From DASTFY01 sp963813375 (GTDB lineage: Bacteria > Actinomycetota > Acidimicrobiia > Acidimicrobiales > Ilumatobacteraceae): a stretch of DNA of 64,000 nucleotides. A model generated the notes under the pieces. It searched no databases, was not told where the DNA came from, and was given only the letters and a program-made list of their open reading frames with translations. The stretch is taken from positions 62,001 to 126,000 of the forward strand of contig CAWEYT010000008.1 of the NCBI GenBank assembly GCA_963813375.1, written 5' to 3'. Of this stretch, positions 21,774-30,010 are shown piece after piece; the stretch's first letter is position 1, and each line of letters opens with the position of its first letter. Both the position numbers and the translations under genes were made by a program.

Positions 21774-22392
21774 TCATGCGGTGGAGCGTGGCACACGGGC
21801 CCGCCAACCGTCGGCGGTCAGCACCAGATCGGCCACCGAGCCGTCGGGCAGGCGGGCGGGCGCCCGCAGGCCGAGGTGGGCGACGGCGGGGGCGGCGGAC
21901 GGCATCGTGAGGTCGTCACCCCAGCGGTGCGAGCGGTGGGCGGGCAACCCGTCCAGCTCGAGGGGGCCGTCGCCGAGCTCGATCACGCCGTGCACCTCGC
22001 CGCGCTGCTCGTAGCCGCCCGGGACAGCCGACGCCGGCCCGGCCGCGTACCACTCGACGTCGAGGGCGATCGGCGACGCGATCGCCGTAGGCCCGGCCCA
22101 GCGCGTCCTCGGGGTCGTCGAGGGCCACCGCGTACGCCTCGTTGGCCACGGTCCACTGCTGGAACGGCGCCTCGCAGACGTGGTCGGCCCACAGGCCCGC
22201 GGACCGCACGGCCAGCCCGGCGCCGGGCCGGGGAAGGGGCACGTCCCAGTCGACGAGGTGCAGGAGCGGGGCATCCCGGCGGGACAGCGCCGACCAGTAC
22301 CAGCAGCGCCGCGCCATGGGTAGCAGGCGGAGCAGGACGATGGCGCCGAGCGCTCCGTCCCCCGCCCAGAAGGTGAAGGTCCACTCCTCCAC
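21774..22392 (-). CDS. Uncharacterised protein, possibly DUF7064/AttH-like lipocalin fold; frameshifted
   Basis: About 206 residues. A +1 break near 22077 joins the N-terminal half (WTFTFWAGDGALGAIVLLRLLP..., VDWDVPLP, WADHVCEAPFQQWTVANEAYA) to the C-terminal half (IALDVEWYA, GEVHGVIELGDGPLELDG, RSHRWGDD). Alternating beta strands and the H-R-x2-W-G segment resemble AttH/CrtC-like double-lipocalin proteins (DUF7064-type); this match is by eye and tentative. Start GTG 22392 is uncertain. It lies between an unknown gene and a serine hydrolase on the same strand, with 10- and 42-base gaps. Confidence 0.6.
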
Positions 22393-22434
22393 CGCTGCTC
22401 GGGGCGTGCGGTCCCTCGTCGGCCGCGCTCCATG

Positions 22435-23565
22435 TCACGAGAGGGGCTCGTAGTACGGCCCCTCATCGGCCACGCCGGCGTTGTCGCCCTCCATGGCCGA
22501 CACCAGCTCGTAGAGCGGACCAGGGATGTCCCGGGGGGCGGTCCAGTCGAAGTCGTCGGCCATCCCGGCCTCAGCCGCGAAGGGACGCAGGAACGAGAAG
22601 TAGACGTACGCGCCGCAGCGGATCTTCTCGTGCCGGTCCATGGCCGCCACCGCGCGGTACAGGGCGGACTGCGCGGGCCGGACCGCGGCCACGATCTCGG
22701 CCATGGCCGCCGGCGGGACCAGGCTCAGCTCGCCCGGCGCCGTCTCGTCGGTCGTGAACAGGCCGAACGCGACGAGCTGGTCCAGGTAGTCCTCGGGCGT
22801 GGTGTAGCTGGTGCCGAAGTCGGTCACCCGGTCGACGGTGACGCCGTCCAGCACCAGCGCCGCGGTGAGGTTGCGGAACGGGACGGCTGCGGCCACGTCG
22901 GACCACCAGAAGTCGCTGCGGGCGAGCTGGTAGTAGTCCCGGACGAGCAGGACCCGCCCGTCGGGCAGCGGGTACGGGCCGGTGTCGCCGGCCCCCACCC
23001 TGGTGTCGAAGTAGAGCAGGAAGAGGTAGGCGATCAGCGTGGCGTTGAACCGCTTGACCGCAGCCCGCTCGTCGCCGTCGACCGGCGCGGCGCCCGCCAC
23101 GAGCTGCGCCACGACGGCGTCGTCGTAGACGGGCGCGGCCCCGGTGTCCCACGCCTGGCGGGTGCCGTCGCCCCGGAACCCGAGTGCGGCCCGCTCCCAG
23201 AAGTCGAGCACGGTGTGGGCGGCATCAACGTTCTCGACCGTGGACGGGTCGACCATGCGCATCACCTTGCGGCCCAGCAGCCAGAAGTTGGCGATGGACC
23301 AGAGCGACACGGTGTTCACCCGGCATCCCGGGCGGCGCGACCGCCGGCCGATCTCCTCCGCCGGGAGCCGGGCGTCGATGGCCGCCATCATCTCCGGGTA
23401 GCGCAGGTAGGTCTCGACGCAGGCCGTGATGACGTAGGCCGACACGGGGATGAGGCGGGACTCGAGCGACGTCCGCTCGTCGGTGAGCGCACGCGAGATC
23501 GGCGCGTGGTAGCCGATGAGGTCGTCGACGTGGGCGCGGCGGGCGCGCCATGGTTGCAGGATCAA
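22435..23565 (-). CDS. Unrecognised 376-residue protein coupled to a PEP-mobile-domain gene
   Basis: I do not recognise this family. The TTG start at 23565 overlaps the stop of the upstream gene as TTGA. The protein is soluble, acidic and rich in aromatic residues, with segments LWSIANFWLLGRKVMRMV, AYLFLLYFDTRVG and YYQLARSDFWWSDVA, and ends with Tyr-Tyr-Glu. No signal peptide, no clear membrane helix and no nucleotide-binding motif is visible. Close coupling to a stand-alone phosphohistidine domain suggests the two work as a complex, perhaps with this protein holding the substrate. That is inference. Confidence 0.65.
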   Translation of the reverse strand: MILQPWRARRAHVDDLIGYHAPISRALTDERTSLESRLIPVSAYVITACVETYLRYPEMMAAIDARLPAEEIGRRSRRPGCRVNTVSLWSIANFWLLGRKVMRMVDPSTVENVDAAHTVLDFWERAALGFRGDGTRQAWDTGAAPVYDDAVVAQLVAGAAPVDGDERAAVKRFNATLIAYLFLLYFDTRVGAGDTGPYPLPDGRVLLVRDYYQLARSDFWWSDVAAAVPFRNLTAALVLDGVTVDRVTDFGTSYTTPEDYLDQLVAFGLFTTDETAPGELSLVPPAAMAEIVAAVRPAQSALYRAVAAMDRHEKIRCGAYVYFSFLRPFAAEAGMADDFDWTAPRDIPGPLYELVSAMEGDNAGVADEGPYYEPLS

Positions 23566-23928
23566 CCACGAACGGCTCCGGGTTCTCCGTCGGCCGACGA
23601 GCAGTCGACCTCGACGAGGCGACCCGACGCCGGCTCGCCGTCCGGGAAGCTGCAGGCCATCAGGCACGGGCACCTGGAACTCGCGGCTCACGATGCCGAT
23701 GTGGCTGCGGGGCGTCCCGCCGGTGCACAGCACCCCGGTCAGCTCGTGGAAGATCGGCGCCAGGAAGGTGGCGCCCGCGTCGTGCACGAGCGCGACGACG
23801 CCCTGCGCGCCCGAGTCCATCAGCTCGATGACGTCCGCCGGCGACTCCAGGACCCGGAGCTCGCCGCTCACGACCCCGGCCGTGAACACCTTGGTCCCGC
23901 TCCCGATCACGACCACGGCGGCCGACAC
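23562..23928 (-). CDS. Stand-alone PEP-utilising mobile (phosphohistidine) domain protein, frameshifted
   Basis: About 122 residues from GTG 23928. It consists almost only of the swivelling domain found in PPDK/PEP synthase: VVSGELRVLESPADVIELMDSG, then CTGGTPRSHIGIVSREF with the His that would be phosphorylated, then a beta-rich end (DGEPASGRLVEVDC). A +1 break near 23670 separates the His segment from the end; with it the stop falls at 23562-23564 and overlaps the next gene's TTG. No ATP-grasp domain is encoded in the window for it. Divergent from the SCP2 gene with a 28-base gap. Confidence 0.7.
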
Positions 23929-23956
23929 TACGCGCGTGGCAGGCAGACTGTCCGCC

Positions 23957-24349
23957 GTGTTCCGGTACCTGAGCCTGGAGTGGATCGAGGCCCTGACCGC
24001 CGAGGTGGCCGCCAGCGCGACGATGCAGGAGGCATCGACGGGTGCCCGGCTGGGCGTCACGCAGGTCGTCACGGACGGGCCCGAGGGTGAGGTCACCTAC
24101 CACCTGCAGGTCGACGACGGGGCGGCGCAGTTCGGTGCCGGGCCGGCGGAGCCCGAAGACGTGCGCTTCGTGCAGGACTGGGAGACGGCTGTGGCCGTCG
24201 CCAACGGCACGCTCAACGCGCAGGAGGCGTTCATCGGCGGGCGCATCCGCCTCACCGGCGACCAGCAGAAGCTCCTCGACAGCCAACCCGTGTTCCGGGC
24301 CCTCGACGGGGTGTTCAACGCCGTGCGTCCCGAGACGGACTACCGCTAG
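23957..24349 (+). CDS. SCP2 sterol-binding-domain protein
   Basis: 130 residues from GTG 23957. Small alpha/beta SCP2-like fold: N-terminal helix (LSLEWIEALTAEVAAS), central strands (VTYHLQVDDGAAQFGAG), and the C-terminal amphipathic part (FIGGRIRLTGDQQKLLDSQPVF). Such proteins bind lipids or acyl-CoAs, or serve in thiol-transfer pathways. It is the first of three plus-strand genes (SCP2, Fpg/Nei-like, nucleoside phosphorylase) spaced 7 and 47 bases apart. Confidence 0.82.
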   Translation: MFRYLSLEWIEALTAEVAASATMQEASTGARLGVTQVVTDGPEGEVTYHLQVDDGAAQFGAGPAEPEDVRFVQDWETAVAVANGTLNAQEAFIGGRIRLTGDQQKLLDSQPVFRALDGVFNAVRPETDYR

Positions 24350-24356
24350 AGCGGCC

Positions 24357-25196
24357 GTGCCCGAGCTGCCCGAGGTCCAAGCGCACGCCGAACGGTTGAC
24401 GGAGGCTTACGCCAGCAGCCGCCTGGCCCGCTTCCAGCCGCTCACGTTCACCGCCCTGAAGACGGCGCTCCCGCCTCCCGAGCAGGCGCTCGGCCATCCC
24501 CTGCAGCAGGTCGGCCGGCGGGGCAAGTACCTGCTGCTGGAGTTCGCGCCGCTGACCTTCGTCGTGCACCTGATGCAGGGTGGGCGGCTGAAGGAGGACG
24601 AGAAGCAGTCCGCCAAGCCTCGCGGCGGCCAGGCCCGCTGGCGCTTCGAGGACGGGCGCGCGCTGCTCCTCACCGAGGCCGGGACCGAACGCAAGGCCGG
24701 GGTCTGGTGCATGGAGCCGGACTCCCTCTTCACCGGTCCCCCGCTCGGCTCGCTCGGGCCGGAGGCCATGGACGTGACCCCGGACGAGCTGGCCGCGCTG
24801 TTCGCCGAGCACCCGATGCGCCTCCACGGCTTCCTGCGCGATCAGCACTGCATCGCCGGGCTGGGCCGGCGGCTGGCCAACGAGGTGTGCCACCGGGCCA
24901 AGCTCTCCCCGTTCGCCGGCACCGGCAAGCTCGGCGTGGACGGCGCCCAGCGGGTCGTGGACGCCATCCACGCCGCCGTCGACGAGGGCCTGGCCTACGA
25001 GCGCACGCGGCCGGACATGAGCTCGTCCGCCGACCGTCCCGGCGGTGTCCACAAGCGCACCGGCGAGGCCTGCCCGGTCTGCGGCGACACCATCCGGGAG
25101 GTCGAGTACTCGAGCTACACCGTGAACTACTGCCCCACCTGCCAGACGGGCGGCAAGGTCCTGGCCGACAACACCACGAGCCGCTTCCTCAAGTAG
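24357..25196 (+). CDS. Fpg/Nei-family DNA glycosylase
   Basis: 279 residues from GTG 24357. After the initiator the protein begins Pro-Glu-Leu-Pro-Glu, giving the catalytic N-terminal Pro and Glu. The conserved Lys is in GRRGKYLLLEF, the helix-2-turn-helix region in IAGLGRRLANEVCHRAKLSPF, and a four-Cys zinc finger in CPVCGDTIREV and YCPTCQ. It removes oxidised bases and cleaves abasic sites. Residues after YCPTCQ differ from classical Fpg, so it may be an actinobacterial paralogue with different lesion preference. Confidence 0.88.
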   Translation: MPELPEVQAHAERLTEAYASSRLARFQPLTFTALKTALPPPEQALGHPLQQVGRRGKYLLLEFAPLTFVVHLMQGGRLKEDEKQSAKPRGGQARWRFEDGRALLLTEAGTERKAGVWCMEPDSLFTGPPLGSLGPEAMDVTPDELAALFAEHPMRLHGFLRDQHCIAGLGRRLANEVCHRAKLSPFAGTGKLGVDGAQRVVDAIHAAVDEGLAYERTRPDMSSSADRPGGVHKRTGEACPVCGDTIREVEYSSYTVNYCPTCQTGGKVLADNTTSRFLK

Positions 25197-25243
25197 CGCC
25201 CCGTCCGCCCAAGGGGCGGGTGCCGGCTCGCTACCGTCGGGCC

Positions 25244-25981
25244 ATGCCGATCCACCTCCGGGCCGAGCCCGGCGACTACGCGCCGGCCGTCCTGTGCCCC
25301 GGCGACCCGCGCCGGGCCGCCTACATCGCAGAGACGTTCCTCGCCGACGCCCGCTGCGTCAACGAGGAGCGGGGGATGCTCGGCTTCACGGGCACCTTCG
25401 ACGGCCGCCCGCTCTCCGTGCAGTCGACAGGCATGGGGTGTCCGAGCGCGGCCATCGCCTTCGAGGAGCTCATCCAACTGGGCGCCCGCCGCCTGGTCCG
25501 GGTGGGCACGTGCGGCGGCCTCCAGCCGGAGATGCAGATGGCGGACACGGTCGTGGCCCTGGCCGCGACCCCGGAGGACCGCACGGTCTTCACGTACACC
25601 AACGGCGAGCCTCACGCGCCCGGCGGCGACCTGGAGCCTGGTCGAGGACGCGGTCCGCCTGGCCCGCGAGCGCGGCGCCCGGGTCCATGTCGGCCCCATC
25701 GTGTCGAGCGCGGTCTTCTACGACCCGGACCCCGGCCGGTTCCGCCGGTGGCGCGAGCGCGGGCACCTCGGGGTGGAGATGGAGGCGGCGATCCTGTACA
25801 CGATCGCCGCCATCCGAGGAGTGGAGGCGTTGACCATCCTGACCGTCAGCGACGTGATCGAGGGCGAGGAGTCCACCCGCATCAGCGACGAGGAGCTCAA
25901 GCGCGGCGTGGACGACATGATGGCCCTGGCCTGCCGGGTCGCCACAGCCGAACCGGCAACGGGCTCAGCGAAGGCGCCTAG
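25244..25981 (+). CDS. deoD: Purine/uridine nucleoside phosphorylase (DeoD-type), frameshifted
   Basis: About 245 residues from ATG 25244. Family motifs: the phosphate-binding CPGDPRRAAYIAE, STGMGCPSAAI, VRVGTCGG, and in the second frame VEMEAAIL (ribose-binding Glu) and SDVIEG (base-binding Asp). It splits nucleosides with phosphate for salvage. A +1 break near 25632 divides the gene. The second frame lacks a stop before the convergent mdh gene, so another error near the end is likely; I place the end at the TAG 25979-25981, which is tentative. Purine versus uridine specificity not certain. Confidence 0.82.
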   Translation: MPIHLRAEPGDYAPAVLCPGDPRRAAYIAETFLADARCVNEERGMLGFTGTFDGRPLSVQSTGMGCPSAAIAFEELIQLGARRLVRVGTCGGLQPEMQMADTVVALAATPEDRTVFTYTNGEPHAPGGDLEPGRGRGPPGPRARRPGPCRPHRVERGLLRPGPRPVPPVARARAPRGGDGGGDPVHDRRHPRSGGVDHPDRQRRDRGRGVHPHQRRGAQARRGRHDGPGLPGRHSRTGNGLSEGA

Positions 25982-26964
25982 AGGAGGTCGAGCTCCCGGA
26001 CCGCGTCCCGCTCGTCGGCCAGCTCGGCGGCGGTGGCATCGATCTTGGCCCGCGAGTAGTCGTCGATCTCGAGGCCCTGCACGATCTGGTACTCGCCACC
26101 TGCGCACGTGCAGGGGAACGACGAGATCAGCCCTTCGGGCACGCCGTAGCTGCCGTCCGACGGCACGGCCATGGAGACCCAGTCGCCCTCCGCGGTCCCG
26201 AGCGCCCACGACCGCATGTGGCCGATGGCGGCGTTGGCCGCCGAGGCCGCCGAGGACGCTCCCCTGGCCTCGATGATGGCGGCGCCCCGCTTGGCCACCG
26301 TCGGGATGAACGTCCCGTCCACCCACTCGTGGTCGCCGACGAGCTCGTAGGCGCTCTTGTCGCCCACCCGGCAGTGGAACAGGTTGGGGTACTGCGTCGT
26401 CGAGTGGTTGCCCCAGATCGCCATCCGCGTGACATCCGTGACGGGGACGTCGAGCTTGGCCGCCAGCAGCGACACCGCCCGGTTGTGGTCGAGGCGCGTC
26501 ATCGCGGTGAAGCGGCCGGGATCGAGGTCCGGCGCGTTCGACTGCGCGATCAGCGCGTTGGTGTTGGCCGGGTTGCCGACCACCAGCACCTTGACGTCGC
26601 GCTTGGCGCCGTCGTTGAGCGCCTTGCCCTGCGGCCGGAAGATCCCGCCGTTGGCCGACAGCAGGTCGCTGCGCTCCATCCCGGCCTTCCGGGGCATGGC
26701 CCCGACGAGCAGGGCGTAGTCGACGTCACCGAACGCCACCTCGGGGTCGTCGGTGCGAACCACGCCGGCCAGCAGCGGGAAGGCGCAGTCGTCGAGCTCC
26801 ATGGCGACGCCCTCGAGCGCCTTGAGGGCCGGCGTGATCTCGAGGAGCTGCAGGATGACCGGCTGGTCCGGGCCCAGCATCTCCCCCGACGCGATGCGGA
26901 AGAGGAGGCTGTAACCGATCTGGCCGGCGGCTCCGGTGACGGCGACTCGGGCGGGTTCGCTCAT
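25978..26964 (-). CDS. mdh: NAD(P)-dependent malate dehydrogenase
   Basis: 328 residues. Rossmann motif VTGAAGQIGYSLLFRIASG, substrate Arg region MPRKAGMERSDLL, NAD contact VVGNPANTNALIA, and catalytic Asp/His in TRLDHNRA and IWGNHSTTQYP. The length and GAAGQIGYSLLF start are those of the cytosolic/chloroplast-like MDH class used by actinobacteria. Interconverts malate and oxaloacetate. Last gene of a long minus-strand run with purN, purH, metF and an acyltransferase. Confidence 0.97.
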   Translation of the reverse strand: MSEPARVAVTGAAGQIGYSLLFRIASGEMLGPDQPVILQLLEITPALKALEGVAMELDDCAFPLLAGVVRTDDPEVAFGDVDYALLVGAMPRKAGMERSDLLSANGGIFRPQGKALNDGAKRDVKVLVVGNPANTNALIAQSNAPDLDPGRFTAMTRLDHNRAVSLLAAKLDVPVTDVTRMAIWGNHSTTQYPNLFHCRVGDKSAYELVGDHEWVDGTFIPTVAKRGAAIIEARGASSAASAANAAIGHMRSWALGTAEGDWVSMAVPSDGSYGVPEGLISSFPCTCAGGEYQIVQGLEIDDYSRAKIDATAAELADERDAVRELDLL

Positions 26965-26997
26965 GCGGGCGAGCGTAGGCGGGCCGGTGCCGGGGAG

Positions 26998-29049
26998 TCA
27001 CCCTCCGGGCGCCGGGGCGGGGAGCGGGGCGGCCGTCGTCACGGGGACTGTCGTCGCGGCCGTCGTCGCCGGGACCGTCGTCGATGCCGGCACGGTCGTG
27101 GCGACGGTGGTCGTCGGGGCCGGCTGCTTCGCGATGTCGCCCAGCGCGGCGGTCACCAGCAGGGCGTAGGCGTTGGCGCCGGCCGGGTTCAGGTGCGTCT
27201 TGTCCTCGTAGAACCAGTCGCCGTGCATGGCGCTCAAGCCCCACCAGTCGAGCAGGCGGGCGTTCGGGTAGGTGGGCACCTGCTCGGCCAGGACGCGGTT
27301 GACCTCCGGCTCCCACGGGCGGGTCACGCGCGCATTGACCACCACCACCCGCGGCACATCCACGAGCTGGTCCATCACGGACCGGAAGGTCTCGGCCGAC
27401 ATCGGCCCGTTGTTGCCGAGGTGCAGCACGACGCCCTGCCCCAGGCGGCCCTGTTCCGCCAGCGTCCGCACGATGTCGGTGGCCGCCTTGTACTGGCGGG
27501 AGACCTGGGCGTCGACATGGGTGTCCGGACCGAGCGCGCCCACGAGTTGCGGCGCCGCGCCGAGCATCACCGAGTCGCCGATGGCGATCACGGGGATGGG
27601 CGGGAGCACCACGGTCGTCGTCGTCTCCACCGGTGGGAGCGTTCCGACGGCCGGGACCGAGGCCACGGTGCCCAGCGCGCCCTCGGCCGGCACACCGCGG
27701 CCCTCCGGGCCGCTGTCGACACCGGTCGGTGCGCCGATCGTCGTCTGGGTGGCCAAGAACTCCTGGCCGGCCCGGATGCTCTCCTCGATGTCGCCGGAGG
27801 TGGAGGGCTCGGCGCGCACGATGGCCGCCGTCAGGACGACGAGCGAAGTCACGCCGACGGCACCGACGAGGAAGGCCCGCCGTGAGCGTCGCGACCGCTC
27901 CTCTCCCTGGCTGGCCCGCCAACGGGCGGTCCACCGGCCGATGGCGCCGCTGCGGATGGGTGCCTCGACCAGGCGGAAGGACAGATCGGCCAGCACCAGC
28001 GTGATGGCGACACGGAGGATGAAGACGGGCACCGGCCCGGCGTCGATGTCCACACCAGGGCGGGTCAAGGCGAACACCGGCCAATGCCAGAGGTAGATGC
28101 TGTAGGACCGCACGCCCAGGTACACGAGGAGGGGGATGCCGAGACGCCGGTTGAAGCGCGCGCTCGGGTGCGCGATGGCCGCGATCACGGCCACGGAGGC
28201 CACGTCCACGAGCAGGAAGCCGCCGCGGTACAGGAAGGCGCCGCGCTCGGTCGTGAAGACGCACAGCGCCACCAGGGCCACGATGCCGGCGAGACCGGCG
28301 ATCGACACCGAGCGGGGACGGACCGGGGGGACCCCGGCCTCCAGTTGGCGCGGGTGCCAGATCACCGCCAGGCAGCAGCCGAGCAGCAGACCGCCGATGC
28401 GGGTGTCGGTGCCGTAGTAGCTGCGGGACGGGTCGATCGGCCGGTACAGGAGCGCCATGAGCACGGTCGAGCAGAGGGCCAGACCGAGCATGGCGCCGAA
28501 CAGGCGGTCGGGTCGCTTGCGGAACAGGGCCAGCAGGCCCACCAGGAGCAACGGCCACAGCAGGTAGAACTGCTCCTCGACGGCCAGCGACCACAGGTGG
28601 CGGAGCAGGGGCGGCCGATCGAACTGGTCGAAGTACGACGTCTCCCCGACGATGAGGTGCCAGTTCATCGTGTACGTCAGGGCGGCGACGAGGTCGCCCT
28701 TGAGGCGAGCGAGCTCGTCCCGGACGAACAGGACGCTGACGACGCTGACCACGAACAGGAGGACGAACACGGCGGGGAGCAGGCGGCGGGCGCGACGGAA
28801 CCAGAAGTTCTTCAGGCCCACGGAGCCCGATCGCCGGTGCTCGCTGAGCAGCAGCATCGAGATCAGGTAGCCGCTGATCACGAAGAACACCTCGACGCCG
28901 AGGAAGCCGCCCCGGAGCCAACTCGGGTTGCCGTGGTAGACGATGACCGCGATCACCGCCAGGGCGCGCAGGCCGTCCAGCCCCGGGAGATACGGGACCG
29001 GCTGGGTGTACGCGGTGGCGCGCGTCGGGGCGGGAGCGGTGAGAGTCAC
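26998..29049 (-). CDS. Membrane acyltransferase-3 (OafA-like) with C-terminal SGNH domain
   Basis: 683 residues from GTG 29049. N-terminal AT3 domain with about ten helices: catalytic-type LPGLDGLRALAVIAVIVYH, GGFLGVEVFFVISGYLIS, and RRLLP. A transmembrane helix then leads to an outside SGNH domain (AIGDSVMLGA with the Ser; DKTHLNPAG with Asp/His), and the protein ends in a Thr/Ala/Val-rich low-complexity tail. Such fusions O-acylate cell-surface glycans or peptidoglycan. The target is unknown. The tail resembles the linker of the sigma-LysM protein and may be exposed in the wall. Confidence 0.9.
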   Translation of the reverse strand: MTLTAPAPTRATAYTQPVPYLPGLDGLRALAVIAVIVYHGNPSWLRGGFLGVEVFFVISGYLISMLLLSEHRRSGSVGLKNFWFRRARRLLPAVFVLLFVVSVVSVLFVRDELARLKGDLVAALTYTMNWHLIVGETSYFDQFDRPPLLRHLWSLAVEEQFYLLWPLLLVGLLALFRKRPDRLFGAMLGLALCSTVLMALLYRPIDPSRSYYGTDTRIGGLLLGCCLAVIWHPRQLEAGVPPVRPRSVSIAGLAGIVALVALCVFTTERGAFLYRGGFLLVDVASVAVIAAIAHPSARFNRRLGIPLLVYLGVRSYSIYLWHWPVFALTRPGVDIDAGPVPVFILRVAITLVLADLSFRLVEAPIRSGAIGRWTARWRASQGEERSRRSRRAFLVGAVGVTSLVVLTAAIVRAEPSTSGDIEESIRAGQEFLATQTTIGAPTGVDSGPEGRGVPAEGALGTVASVPAVGTLPPVETTTTVVLPPIPVIAIGDSVMLGAAPQLVGALGPDTHVDAQVSRQYKAATDIVRTLAEQGRLGQGVVLHLGNNGPMSAETFRSVMDQLVDVPRVVVVNARVTRPWEPEVNRVLAEQVPTYPNARLLDWWGLSAMHGDWFYEDKTHLNPAGANAYALLVTAALGDIAKQPAPTTTVATTVPASTTVPATTAATTVPVTTAAPLPAPAPGG

Positions 29050-29115
29050 GTCGGTCGGGGGCCGCAGGGCCGTCCGGATCCTACGGGCCCCTGTTGGACC
29101 GATGGCGGCACTCGC

Positions 29116-29982
29116 TCAGCCTGCGGCGACGGGAAGTCCCAGGTTGGCGTAGATCTCGCGGGTCGCCGACGAGCGGTTGAGCGTGTAGAAGTGCAGCCCC
29201 GGAGCACCGGCGTCGAGCAGCTCCCGGCACAGCTCGGTGGCGACCTCCACGCCGACGCGGCGGACCTCCTCCGGCTCCTCGACGGAGTCCAGCCGCTCGG
29301 CCAGCCAGGCCGGGAACGCCGTGCCCGACAGCTCGGCCATGCGCACCACCTGCCCCTTGTTGGTGACGGGCATGATCCCGGGCAGGATCGGCTTGGTCAC
29401 CCCGAGCGCCGCCACCTCGTCCACGAGACGCAGGTAGTGGTCGCGCTCGAAGAAGAACTGGGTGATGGCGAAGTCGGCCTGGGCCAGCTTGGCGGCGAGC
29501 TGGCGGCGATCCTCGGCCCGGCTGGGCGAGCGGGGGTGGCCCTCCGGGTGAGCGGCCACGCCGATGCTGAACGGGCCGGCGGCCCGGACGTCGTCGACCA
29601 GCTCGGCTGCGTACCGGTAGTCGCTGGGGCGGCGCTCGGCCTCGTCCGCGGGCTGGTCGCCGCCGAGGGCGAGGATGTTGTCGATCCCCGCGTTCCGGTA
29701 GGCCTCCAGGATCTGGGCGACCTCGGGGCGACGATGCCCCGCACAGGTGAGGTGGGCCATGGGCGTGATCGCCGTCTCCCGCCTGACCCAGGTGACGACC
29801 TCGTGGGTCCGCTGGCGGGTGCTCCCGCCGGCGCCGTAGGTCACCGAGACGAAGCTGGGACCGAGCGGTTCGAGCTCGGCGATGGTCCGCCCCAGGCTGA
29901 GCTGGGCGCCATCGGTCTTCGGCGGGAAGAACTCGAAGGAGAACGTCCGGCCGGACGCGAGGAGGTCGACGATCCGGGTCAT
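29116..29982 (-). CDS. metF: 5,10-methylenetetrahydrofolate reductase
   Basis: 288 residues from ATG 29982. TIM-barrel MTHFR: SFEFFPPKTDGAQ with catalytic Glu, SVTYGAGGSTRQRT, MAHLTCAGH, NILALGGDQP, and FFERDHYLRLVD followed by PGIMPVTNKGQ. Reduces methylene-THF to methyl-THF for methionine synthesis. It lies 28 bases downstream of purH, so folate-linked genes are grouped (purN, purH, metF). Confidence 0.95.
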   Translation of the reverse strand: MTRIVDLLASGRTFSFEFFPPKTDGAQLSLGRTIAELEPLGPSFVSVTYGAGGSTRQRTHEVVTWVRRETAITPMAHLTCAGHRRPEVAQILEAYRNAGIDNILALGGDQPADEAERRPSDYRYAAELVDDVRAAGPFSIGVAAHPEGHPRSPSRAEDRRQLAAKLAQADFAITQFFFERDHYLRLVDEVAALGVTKPILPGIMPVTNKGQVVRMAELSGTAFPAWLAERLDSVEEPEEVRRVGVEVATELCRELLDAGAPGLHFYTLNRSSATREIYANLGLPVAAG

Positions 29983-30010
29983 GGGGGCCCAAGCCAGGCT
30001 ACCTGGCGGG

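Noticed and set aside
26998..27160. ACGGTCGTCGCC-like repeats at the acyltransferase 3' end
   Set aside because: They encode a Thr/Ala/Val-rich low-complexity tail, common at wall-exposed actinobacterial proteins; not a separate DNA repeat.
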